64,000 nt of DNA from Arsenophonus sp031446145. GTDB lineage: Bacteria > Pseudomonadota > Gammaproteobacteria > Enterobacterales > Enterobacteriaceae. The notes below the pieces were generated by a model. The model ran no database searches, was not told the DNA's origin, and saw only the letters and a program-made list of their open reading frames with translations. A program made the position numbers and the translations under genes. The stretch covers positions 124,001-188,000 of the forward strand of contig CP132903.1 in NCBI GenBank assembly GCA_031446145.1, given 5' to 3'. Shown in pieces: positions 1 to 8,753 of this stretch. Position 1 is the stretch's first letter. Each line of letters opens with the position of its first letter.

Positions 1-961
1 GATGATATTCATCTAATGTTGTAGCACCAACACAATGTAATTCTCCTTTTGCTAATGCTGGTTTTAACATATTACTAGCATCCATTGCACCTTCAGATTT
101 ACCTGCTCCAACCATAGTATGCAATTCATCAATAAATAATATAACATTGCCTTCTTGCTTATTTAGATCACTTAAAACTGATTTCAAACGTTCTTCAAAT
201 TCACCACGATATTTTGTTCCTGCAAGTAAACTACCCATATCTAATGAAAACACACGTTTATTTTTTAAACCTTCAGGTACTTCAGCATTAACAATTCTTT
301 GCGCAAGACCTTCAACAATAGCTGTTTTTCCTACTCCAGGTTCTCCTATTAAAACTGGATTATTTTTTGTTCTACGCTGAAGCACTTGTATAGTTCTTCG
401 AATTTCTTCATCACGTCCAATAACAGGATCAAGTTTTCCTTCTTCAGCTTTTTGAGTTAAATCTATTGCATATTTTTTAAGTGCATTACGCTGCTCTTCA
501 GCATTTTTTTCATTAATATTATTTCCGGCACGCATCAATAAAATCGCCTTTTCTAGATCTTCTTTGCTAATTTTTAAACTTCTAAGTTTATCAGTAAGAA
601 AAGTTTTTGCATCAAAAATTGCTAAAAGAAATATTTCTGATGAAATAAACTTATCACCTTTTTTTTGAGCCAATTTGTCACATAAATTTAAATGACGAAT
701 AAGATCATTTGATGGTTGAATATCACCAATAACTCCATGCACTTGTGGTAAAGAATTTAAAATATCATTTAATTGATTACTTAAATTTCTAATATTTATG
801 CCTATTGAAGTCAATAAAAACTTAATAATACTCTCTTCTTGTTCTAATAAAGCAACTAATAAATGCACTGGTTCAATAAATTGATTATCTTGTTTAATAG
901 CTAAAGATTGAGCATTAATTAATGCCTCTTGTAATTTATTTGTAAAACGTTCAAAACGCAT
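1..961 (-). CDS. clpB: ClpB disaggregase, N-terminal part (cut by window edge)
   Basis: ClpB is the AAA+ protein that, with DnaK, pulls proteins out of aggregates in the cytoplasm. The 320 visible codons start at ATG 961 and align end to end with the first 320 residues of E. coli ClpB. Residues 1-145 are the Clp N-domain. They are followed by the first nucleotide-binding domain, with Walker A GEPGVGKT at 206-213 and Walker B around 275-285 (ILFIDELHTM). The middle coiled coil and second ATPase domain lie beyond base 1. In E. coli clpB follows rluD and yfiH; here yfiH is missing and 596 bases of spacer separate the gene from rluD. I see no convincing sigma-32 promoter. Confidence 0.97.
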   Translation of the reverse strand, partial: MRFERFTNKLQEALINAQSLAIKQDNQFIEPVHLLVALLEQEESIIKFLLTSIGINIRNLSNQLNDILNSLPQVHGVIGDIQPSNDLIRHLNLCDKLAQKKGDKFISSEIFLLAIFDAKTFLTDKLRSLKISKEDLEKAILLMRAGNNINEKNAEEQRNALKKYAIDLTQKAEEGKLDPVIGRDEEIRRTIQVLQRRTKNNPVLIGEPGVGKTAIVEGLAQRIVNAEVPEGLKNKRVFSLDMGSLLAGTKYRGEFEERLKSVLSDLNKQEGNVILFIDELHTMVGAGKSEGAMDASNMLKPALAKGELHCVGATTLDEYH

Positions 962-1557
962 AAAATCTCCAGAAGATAATCGAAAAAAAATTATAAAAAT
1001 ATAATTTAATATTTTTATGTTAACTATTTTTTATAAAAAATTCATTTATTATATAATAACCTCATCGATCCATAAAAATATGAACATTTTTTTTGCATTT
1101 AATTCTTAAAAAATTTTTTTACAAAATCTTTTTATAAATCACACAGAAATAAATATTAAAAATCATTTAGTAATAATTTTTTTTATTTAATCATTTTATC
1201 ATAAAAAATATTTTTTTATACACCTAAAGTATAATAATTTATAACAAAATACCTATTTTTATATTTAAAAAATAGTTGATACATTTATATAAAAATGGGA
1301 TTTTTATCAAAAATAATAATGAAATTTTATATATAAAATGTGTTTTTTATAAAAACATAACATAAATATTATTAATCACGTCAAATATTAATCATCAATG
1401 GATTGAAAATTAATAATTTTTTTATATTTAGATGTTATACTAACTATAATATTTATATATTTTATTAAAAAATAATTTTCATGCACACATTTAAAGATTT
1501 ATTTAAAAAAAATAATAATAAATATATCGATATATTAATCGTATTTTTATCATATTA
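962..1557. other. Gene-free AT-rich spacer (yfiH position)
   Basis: No coding frame with recognisable similarity on either strand. In E. coli the multicopper oxidase-like gene yfiH lies here between rluD and clpB, so this is probably what remains after its loss. The spacer should also hold the clpB promoter. Confidence 0.6.
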
Positions 1558-2511
1558 CTATACTGAATCTTTCTTTAACATATCAATTAACATAAGCATA
1601 TCTGCAGGAGGATCTACGTACCATTCCATCAAATTACCTGTTATAGGATGATACAAACGCAACTTTCTAGCATGAAGTGCCTGACGATTAAATTTTTTCA
1701 GCATTTTTATAAATGATTGAGAAAAACCTTTTAATGATCGTGTTGATCCATGATATATAGGATCACCAACTATATGATGATTAATATGTGCCATATGAAC
1801 ACGAATTTGATGTTTCCTACCTGTCTCTAGTCTTAATTTCACTCTAGTGTGTATACGAAATTTTTCTACTATTTCATAATGAGTAATGGCAGGTTTTCCA
1901 TTTTTATGAATAGCCATGTGTATACGTTTAATCGGATGACGAGCAATTGGCTGATTAACCATCCCATTACATTGGATAAGACCATTTACTACAGCATCAT
2001 ATTCACGTATAACTTTTCTATTTTTTATAGCTTGACTTAAATTGAAATGAGCAGTTATTGTTTTTGCAATAACTATTAATCCTGTAGTACCTTTATCTAA
2101 TCTATGGACTATACCGGCTCTAGGAACATTAATAATGTTAGGATAATGAAATAACAATGTATTTAATAATGTTCCATGTAGATTTTTAATACCTGGATGG
2201 ACAACTAGATTTGAAGGTTTATTAATAACAAGTATTGATTTATCTTCATAAATAATATTTAAAGGAATATTTTCTGCTTTTAAACACAATTTTTTTTTAA
2301 TTAAAAGATTAATTAAAATGTTTTCATTACCTACAACTTTTTTTTTTGGACTATTGATATATTCATTATTAACCTGAACTCTATTATTTAAAATCCATTT
2401 TTTTATCTGTGTTCTGGAATAATTAGGAAACAAAATAACCAATGCTTTATCTAAACGTTGAGAAAATTGTGATGGCAATATTTTTGCATTAAGTTGTAAT
2501 TTTTCAGACAT
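1558..2511 (-). CDS. rluD: 23S rRNA pseudouridine synthase RluD
   Basis: RluD makes pseudouridines 1911, 1915 and 1917 in helix 69 of 23S rRNA, needed for normal ribosome assembly. The 317-residue protein is about as long as E. coli RluD (326). It has an N-terminal S4-like RNA-binding domain (about residues 18-80) and a pseudouridine synthase domain. The catalytic Asp is D139 in the HRLDK motif, at the same position number as in E. coli. The residue after the Lys is Gly where enteric RluD usually has Asp; this is beside the catalytic Asp, not the Asp itself. It is divergent from bamD, with a shared 131-base intergenic region, as in E. coli. Confidence 0.96.
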   Translation of the reverse strand: MSEKLQLNAKILPSQFSQRLDKALVILFPNYSRTQIKKWILNNRVQVNNEYINSPKKKVVGNENILINLLIKKKLCLKAENIPLNIIYEDKSILVINKPSNLVVHPGIKNLHGTLLNTLLFHYPNIINVPRAGIVHRLDKGTTGLIVIAKTITAHFNLSQAIKNRKVIREYDAVVNGLIQCNGMVNQPIARHPIKRIHMAIHKNGKPAITHYEIVEKFRIHTRVKLRLETGRKHQIRVHMAHINHHIVGDPIYHGSTRSLKGFSQSFIKMLKKFNRQALHARKLRLYHPITGNLMEWYVDPPADMLMLIDMLKKDSV

Positions 2512-2642
2512 ACAATAAAGTGATAGAAAAGTTTATTTTTATTCGAAATATCTATTTTTTACTGAAAATATATAATTATTATATAAAATTTATTAAATGA
2601 AAATCAGAAATGTTACAAAAATATTAATAGGAAATAAAGTAC

Positions 2643-3380
2643 ATGAAAATAAAAATACGGTACATATTGTTACTTATTACAATTAATTTATTTATTAATG
2701 GATGCTCTAGCAATAATATCATATCAGAAAGTTCCCAAAATGATATTTATAAAAGCAGTCAAGACAAATTAAAAAAATATAACTATAAAGGAGCTATAAA
2801 ATTATTAGAAAAATTATATAATAATTATCCATTAAGTCTATATAAAAAAAAAGCTCAATTAGATCTAATTTATGCTTATTATAAATCATCAGAATTATTA
2901 TTGGCAATTAAAACAATTGATCATTTTATTTTCTCAAATCCAAATGATCCTAATATTGATTATGTTTTATATATGCGTGGATTAACTGCACAAAAATTAG
3001 ACCAAAACGCATTACAAGATTTTTTTGGTATTGATTATTCTGATAAAGATCCTCAATATGCTGTAGCAGCTTTTAAGAGTTTTAGTCAACTTATTCGTTC
3101 TTATCCTAATAGTTCTTATGTGAGTGATTCTGCAAAACGTTTATTTTTAATAAAAGAAAGACTGGCCAAATATCAATTGGCTATTATTAAATATTATAAT
3201 AAACGTGGTGCTTATATTGCAATAATTAATCGGGTTGAAGAGATGTTAAAAAAATTCCCGGACAGCAAATCTACAATACGTGCATTGTATTATATGAAAA
3301 TAGCTTATGATAAACTAGGTTTAGAAAATGAAAAAAATACAGTCATTCAATTAATAATACTGAATCCTTTGAAAAAATAA
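2643..3380 (+). CDS. bamD: Outer membrane assembly lipoprotein BamD
   Basis: BamD is the essential lipoprotein partner of BamA in the machine that folds beta-barrel proteins into the outer membrane. The 245-residue length equals that of E. coli BamD. A type II signal peptide ends in a lipobox with acceptor Cys21 (FINGC). The rest is helical TPR-like sequence, including the conserved stretch around residues 120-150 with YSDKDPQYA. The partner fragment bamC lies at 57690-57947 in this window. Its presence says that the cell still builds an outer membrane with proteins. No terminator is visible downstream. Confidence 0.95.
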   Translation: MKIKIRYILLLITINLFINGCSSNNIISESSQNDIYKSSQDKLKKYNYKGAIKLLEKLYNNYPLSLYKKKAQLDLIYAYYKSSELLLAIKTIDHFIFSNPNDPNIDYVLYMRGLTAQKLDQNALQDFFGIDYSDKDPQYAVAAFKSFSQLIRSYPNSSYVSDSAKRLFLIKERLAKYQLAIIKYYNKRGAYIAIINRVEEMLKKFPDSKSTIRALYYMKIAYDKLGLENEKNTVIQLIILNPLKK

Positions 3381-4322
3381 AAAAAATTATTACAATATAC
3401 ATACAATTTAAAAACAAAATATGCTTTAACACTTTATATAAATATTCAAATACTTTATACAAAATAATTTTACATATTTCTTAATCTACATCAAAAATGA
3501 TATTATGAATAAAAATGTTAAGTACATTTTTATTTTTTTTACATATACAATAAATTTATTATTAAAAATTTTAGATTTTTTAAATATTATTTATAACTTA
3601 ACAAGTTAATTTTTTAATCATTTTAAAAATTGATAAAAATTTTTAGTGTTTAGTTAAAAATCATACAAAAATTTTTATAAAAACTTTATTAGATATAAAG
3701 CACATATAAAAAATAATCATTAGATTATCATTGATTAACAATATAACTTTATATCCGATAATTATTTATTTTAGAAATCTTTTAGAATAAAACAGTAATA
3801 ATCTAAATCGATAAAATCAAAATACTTTTTAATAAAAATTATTACTGTTTGATATATAAAATAGATAATTAAATTTACATGTAACATAAATATAATTACA
3901 ATCTTTTATTTTATATAATTTGTTTCTCAAAATTGACAAATCAAACAAAAATACTCAGTAACAAAAAATTAAAATTTTTAATATATAAGTAACGAAATTT
4001 TTATTGATTTTACATGATGTAATTTTTTATAAATATTAAAAAATATGTTTTCTAAAAAATGTTATTTGAAGATACAAAGTGACAAAACTTTAGAAACTTT
4101 TAAAAAATTGTCAATTAATAATTAATTATTAATTTTAAACATCCAAATCTATTCTTGAAAACAAATAATTTGCAACAAAATAAATTTATTATCATGTATA
4201 AATATATTGCTATGTAATATATTTTAAAAATAATAAAAATTTTTCCAATAAATATTGGTATAAAATTAATAAAAACAGCACGTATTATTCAATAAATTTA
4301 TTATAAAAATAAAAATATATGT
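3381..4322. other. Gene-free AT-rich spacer (raiA-pheA and lost tyrA 3' end)
   Basis: No recognisable gene in 942 bases. In E. coli raiA and pheA follow bamD, and tyrA ends facing pheA. The 3' two-thirds of tyrA and all of pheA are missing, so this is most likely their eroded remains. A 13-base perfect inverted repeat lies at 3790-3802 and 3838-3850. Confidence 0.6.
3790..3850. repeat. 13-base perfect inverted repeat
   Basis: The arm AAACAGTAATAAT at 3790-3802 is matched exactly by its reverse complement at 3838-3850, with a 35-base loop. It has no U-tract typical of a terminator. It may be a relic structure or chance in AT-rich sequence. Confidence 0.35.
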
Positions 4323-4595
4323 TTATGTTTTTTTCTTTTCATACTTATAAGATTCACATATGATACGACGCAAAATATCTTCGATTAAATCAGCTGAAAT
4401 ACCTATTTTTTTTGCTTCTTTACGTCGCAATTCTAAAATTTTATTTTCACGTTCTCGTATATAAATTGGTAATCCTTTTTTCCATTTAAGTTCACCAATT
4501 GCTGTTACTAATTTTATTCTTTTTGCTAATAATTTTAATAATAGTGTATCGATTTTATCAATTTTTTTACGTAATTTTAATAATTCTAATAACAT
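4323..4595 (-). CDS. tyrA: Stand-alone chorismate mutase derived from TyrA
   Basis: Predicted to convert chorismate to prephenate. The 90 residues align with the N-terminal AroQ chorismate-mutase domain of bifunctional TyrA, not PheA: the blocks GLPIY, ADLIEDILRR and ESY are TyrA-specific. E. coli TyrA has about 373 residues, and the prephenate dehydrogenase domain is absent here. Residues R9, R26, K37, R49 and E50 align with the E. coli P-protein active-site residues Arg11, Arg28, Lys39, Arg51 and Glu52, so the mutase site looks intact. The start has a plausible ribosome site (AAGG). aroF, its E. coli neighbour, is missing. Alternatively it is a still-open remnant, but the conserved site argues for function. 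Confidence 0.85.
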   Translation of the reverse strand: MLLELLKLRKKIDKIDTLLLKLLAKRIKLVTAIGELKWKKGLPIYIRERENKILELRRKEAKKIGISADLIEDILRRIICESYKYEKKKT

Positions 4596-4872
4596 TTATT
4601 TGCCTTATACTTAAATAATTTATATTGTTTTAAAAATGACTTTTCCTTGTCCTTGTTATTATGCATTTATTAAAATTATTTTTTTGAAGATAAAACAAAA
4701 AATATAAATTCATAGCATCAATAAAAAATATCAATCTTTAAAATTAATTTATTATACAAATAAAAGTATGGAGTCTATTAAAATATCTCATAAAACTACT
4801 TTTTTAAAAATAGAGAAATTTAATATGATTACACTATCTTAATTTTTTAAATATGATTTTTTTAAAAACAAA

Positions 4873-5226
4873 TTACTTGATATTAAGACGTTCTTTAATG
4901 CGGGCCGTTTTTCCAGAACGCCCTCTCAAATAATATAATTTAGCTCTACGTACAATGCCATACCGTTTTATAATAATACTGTCTATAATTGGTGAATAAG
5001 TCTGAAATACTCTTTCAATACCTTCTCCATTTGAAATTTTTCTTACAGTAAACGCAGATTGAAAACCACGATTACGCATAGCAATAACCAAACCTTCAAA
5101 TGCCTGCAACCGTCTTTTAGAACCTTCAACGACCCATACTTTAACTTCTATAGAATCACCTGGTCTAAATGATGGAATACAGTTTTTTATTTGTTCTTTT
5201 TCAAATTCTTGAATAATATTATTCAT
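4873..5226 (-). CDS. rplS: 50S ribosomal protein L19
   Basis: L19 sits at the interface of the two ribosomal subunits. The 117-residue protein aligns along its length with E. coli L19 (115), including the RPGDSIEVKVWVVEG segment and the C-terminal RGRSGKTARIKERL. It is the last gene of the conserved rpsP-rimM-trmD-rplS operon and follows trmD by 51 bases. Its start region is unusual: a 13-base block containing the Shine-Dalgarno sequence and ATG is duplicated in tandem (5224-5249). Confidence 0.97.
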   Translation of the reverse strand: MNNIIQEFEKEQIKNCIPSFRPGDSIEVKVWVVEGSKRRLQAFEGLVIAMRNRGFQSAFTVRKISNGEGIERVFQTYSPIIDSIIIKRYGIVRRAKLYYLRGRSGKTARIKERLNIK

Positions 5227-5249
5227 AATTACCTTTCATAATTACCTTT
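5224..5249 (-). promoter_or_regulatory. Tandemly duplicated ribosome-binding site and start codon before rplS
   Basis: Read on the minus strand, the 13-base unit AAAGGTAATTATG occurs twice in succession (5249-5237 and 5236-5224). The second copy supplies the rplS ATG at 5226. The first ATG (5239) is out of frame and opens a six-codon reading frame, MKGNYE then stop, whose stop codon overlaps the rplS start. It could act as a translationally coupled leader or simply be a replication slip. Confidence 0.7.
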
Positions 5250-5277
5250 TCAAAAAAAATATATATAAGATATATTA

Positions 5278-6020
5278 TTAATATTTTTTATATTCTTCTT
5301 GGAATTCTAATAATAACATTTTTTGTTCTTTAGTTAATTTTAAATTTTTCAAGAGTTTAGGTCTTTTAAGCCAAGTACGTCCTAATGCCTGTTTTTTTTT
5401 CCAACGATTAATTTTATTATGATTGCCAGACAACAAAACATCAGGCACTGCCATGTTTCCTAATAATTTAGGACGTGTATAATTGGGGGGATTAAATAAT
5501 CCTTTCATAAAAGAATCTTCTTCTGCTGATTGTTTATGACCTAAAACACCAGGAATAAAACGAGAAATAGCGTCGATCATTACCATTGCAGCTAATTCTC
5601 CACCAGTAAGAACATAATTACCTATTGACCATTCTTCATTAACTGCACTTTCAATAATTCTTTGATCGATACCTTGATATCGACCACATATCAAAATTAA
5701 CTTTTTTTTTAACAATAATTCAAAAATACCTTTTTGATTTAATTTTCTACCTTGTGGGGAAAGATAAATTACTGTAACATCTTGACCCATAAAAGATTTT
5801 GCTGTATTAATTGCGTCTATAATAGGTTGAACCATCATTAACATTCCTGGTCCTCCACCATAAGGACGATCATCTACAGTACGTCTTTTATCATAAGCAT
5901 AATCTCTTAAATTAGAACACTCTATCCTCAATAGTTTTTTTTTATCGCACGACTTGTTATGCCATAATCTGTTATTGCATGAAACATTTTTGGAAATAAG
6001 CTAATAGTCCAAATCCACAT
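5278..6020 (-). CDS. trmD: tRNA (guanine-N1-)-methyltransferase TrmD, frameshifted at an A9 tract
   Basis: TrmD methylates G37 of tRNAs that read CNN codons and prevents +1 frameshifting; it is normally essential. The homologous start is ATG 6020: the first 29 codons (MWIWTISLFPKMFHAIT...) match the E. coli N terminus. At 5943-5935 the coding strand has nine A residues, and reading on gives a stop after AAC TAT. One more A (ten) restores a frame that continues without a gap into the remaining 217 residues, giving 247 residues against about 255 in E. coli. The SAM-binding trefoil-knot residues and the Asp of the DAISRFIPGVLG motif are intact. Good conservation after the tract suggests selection, hence slippage rescue or a sequence error rather than a dead gene. 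rimM lies 32 bases upstream. Confidence 0.88.
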
Positions 6021-6052
6021 GGTTTTTCCATTAAAAAATATTTAACACATCT

Positions 6053-6601
6053 TTAAAAACTTGGATCCCAATCTACTTGAATTATTTTAGTATTAATATC
6101 AACCTGCTTTATAACTTTTTTATAAAGAAATGGTATTAATCTTTCTGTAATACCTAATGAATCTGTGGTTTTTTTTGATACTAATACGTCATTTGCTCCT
6201 GTTACAATTAAATTTGTCACACGACCTAAATAATAACTATGACTGTTAAAAATTTGACAACCAATTAAATCTTTCCAATAGTATTCATCATTTTTAAGAA
6301 TAGGAAGCTGTGCTGAATCTACCATAATTTTACAATTAATTATTAAATTAGCATGTTCTTTATCATAAATATTTTTAAATTTTATAAAAATATTTTTATT
6401 ATCATATTTCCAATCTTCTATTTCTAATTGATACCATTCTTTCAATAATTTAATAAACCATGGTTGATAATCAAAAATATCTTTAATATTTTCAGTAAAT
6501 GAAAATACTTTCATCCAACCATTAACGCCATATGTTGCACCTAATTTCCCTAATATAATAGGATGAATTGGATTGATAAAAAAATCTTTTTTTTTAATCA
6601 T
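6053..6601 (-). CDS. rimM: Ribosome maturation factor RimM
   Basis: RimM binds S19 and helps mature the head of the 30S subunit. The 182-residue length equals that of E. coli RimM. An N-terminal RimM barrel (about residues 14-95) is followed by a PRC-like barrel starting at YYWKDLIG and ending in the conserved VDWDP. The third to fifth codons lie in a nine-A tract that is in frame here. It lies 15 bases from rpsP in the same operon. Confidence 0.95.
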   Translation of the reverse strand: MIKKKDFFINPIHPIILGKLGATYGVNGWMKVFSFTENIKDIFDYQPWFIKLLKEWYQLEIEDWKYDNKNIFIKFKNIYDKEHANLIINCKIMVDSAQLPILKNDEYYWKDLIGCQIFNSHSYYLGRVTNLIVTGANDVLVSKKTTDSLGITERLIPFLYKKVIKQVDINTKIIQVDWDPSF

Positions 6602-6616
6602 ATATAGAAAATTAAA

Positions 6617-6859
6617 CTATTTTTTTAGTTGTTTAATTAACGTGAAAACACGATTAGAAACTTGTGCACCTACAGAAATCCAATAATCAATGCGATCTAA
6701 TTTTAAAAATATTTTTTTTGCTCGACCTGATGCGATTGGGTTAAAAAAACCTATCCGTTCAATGAAACGACCATCGCGTGCATTACGACTATCTGTGACA
6801 ACTACTTGATAAAATGGACGTTTTTTTGCACCACATCTAGCTAAACGAATTATTACCAT
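6617..6859 (-). CDS. rpsP: 30S ribosomal protein S16
   Basis: S16 is an early-binding small-subunit protein. The 80 residues match E. coli S16 (82) closely from MVIIRLARCGAKKRPFYQVV through the GRFIERIGFFNP block. It is the first gene of the operon rpsP-rimM-trmD-rplS. In E. coli ffh lies upstream; here the next 1.9 kb has no gene. A poor -35-like TTTACA lies upstream but has no matching -10, so I do not call a promoter. Confidence 0.97.
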   Translation of the reverse strand: MVIIRLARCGAKKRPFYQVVVTDSRNARDGRFIERIGFFNPIASGRAKKIFLKLDRIDYWISVGAQVSNRVFTLIKQLKK

Positions 6860-8753
6860 AAAATTCTCTTATTAGTTCGAAAAATACTAAAATAATGTAA
6901 ATGGAACTTTAATTAATATAAAAGATATTTTACTCTTTTTTATATAAAAAACAATAAAAAATACTAATGCTATATATTCAAACTTTATTTTTTACAAAAA
7001 CAAAATTAACTAATTCTCGTACATATTACAAACATCATTAACTTGGTGATATGTATTTTTTTGACTTATTTATTGTTGTATAACATTAAATAGTTAAAAA
7101 TTCTTAACAAAATTCCTACAATGTCATATTACAACCTTTTACTATACATTTTTTATATCATTTTCTTATAATGTTTCTGTTTCTTCTAGAAATTATCTAA
7201 AATAATAACTTGTACGTCAAAAAAATATTATTTCTTATGATTTTCTTTTAAATAAAACTAGAAATATAATGTATAAATATTTTTTTGAATATTTCTTTTC
7301 AAAAAACTTATATTATTTATATATTTTGCTTATTAAAAAATAGATTTTTTATAAATTAATTGTTTTTATATTTATAAAATGTCATTGCTTTAGAAAATTC
7401 TTACAACCCTACTGATCAAAAATAATTAATATTGCTTTTAATGTTAATATAGTTTTAATAAAAATAATTACTGCTTAACAACAATAGTTTATTAACTTAG
7501 TAATATCAAAAATATTTTACAATAATTATTATTTTATCAAAAAAAATCGGTAATTTATGTTTTATAAGACACAAATTAAAATAATCGCTAAATGTATTAA
7601 ATAATTAACAAATCATAAAATCTTAACTCTGAATACATATTATTAAAGATTACTAAAAAATACATAGTTGTTGAATTATTTTAAATATTAAAAATTATTT
7701 TTTTCTAGATTACTGGATATACTCAAAAAATCTAGAATAAAATCTCAAAAAAAATAAAAAAAGCAATAGTTTTTTAATTATCAAAATAAAATATATATTT
7801 CATATTATACAATTTAAGCAAATAAATTATAATAGAAAAATAATAAATTATTTACCTGTTATAAAACTTTTTTATTAATTTCTGAATAGCATATGCATAT
7901 TTTACTCATGAAATTATCTATCAACACTAAAAAAAATATTATCTAAAAACACTATGCGTATCTTTAGATACAATGTCTTAAATATTTTTTTATATATTAA
8001 TATTTCTTTTTTAATACATGTTACAAAATGTAGATTAATCTTTATTCGCAAATAACTAAAGGTAATTTACTTGAGATTATTAAAAAATATATCATTTTCA
8101 TGTGATGAAAATAAAATAAGCATTTTAGACCTCACAGGGCTAAAAAATTATCTTAATAAAATATTTCACTTTTTATAAAAAACAATTATCTGCAAATACT
8201 TTATTTATTGACTTATTATTTGACAAATCAATGCATTTTAATATTAGTTATTTTTTATCATAAAAGACTTAAAAAATATAATCATATATTATAACATTAT
8301 TTATATAGTTAATATATAGCAATTTTTTATGAATTTTATTTATTATTTTATATAACATAAATCATTAAATTATATTTAAAAAAATGATTTTTATAAAGAA
8401 AAAAGTTTTTTATCAATGGTATTTAATTTCTATAAGCATATTAATATAAATATGAAACAAATTATTATTTAAAAAACCATAACAAATAATATTTTTATTA
8501 AAAATATAAATTTTTATTATAAAAAAATAATTAATAAAGAAATTACATTTTTGTTAAAAAATATTATTATTTGCTTACAAAACACATCAATATTTTTTAT
8601 ATAAGAAAATATATAAAAACCATGATTATTTTAAAAAACATAGATTTCTATATAATGCTTTTTATAAAGTAAATATCTTGCAATATATAAAATCATTGTT
8701 TAATTTTCATAAAATTTTTTTATTATTACAATGAATAAAATAGGAACTTTATT
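6860..8753. other. 1.9-kb gene-free AT-rich region (ffh and ypjD position)
   Basis: No reading frame with recognisable similarity. E. coli has ffh (signal recognition particle GTPase) and ypjD between rpsP and corB. Neither the ffh P-loop nor any other Ffh motif is visible on the minus strand. A 9-base inverted repeat (TTCTAGATT at 7703-7711, its complement at 7729-7737) is the only structure that I noted. The region should contain the promoters of both rpsP and corB. Confidence 0.6.

Noticed and set aside
147..380. 77-codon plus-strand frame
   Set aside because: It is antisense to the well-supported clpB coding sequence.
1294..1321. Possible sigma-32 promoter of clpB (CCCATT on the minus strand)
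   Set aside because: There is no CTTGAAA-like -35 element at the right distance, and it lies over 330 bases from the start codon.
4323..4595. Reading the small chorismate mutase as a PheA remnant
   Set aside because: The GLPIY, ADLIEDILRR and ESY segments, the minus-strand orientation and the place next to rplS match TyrA, not PheA.
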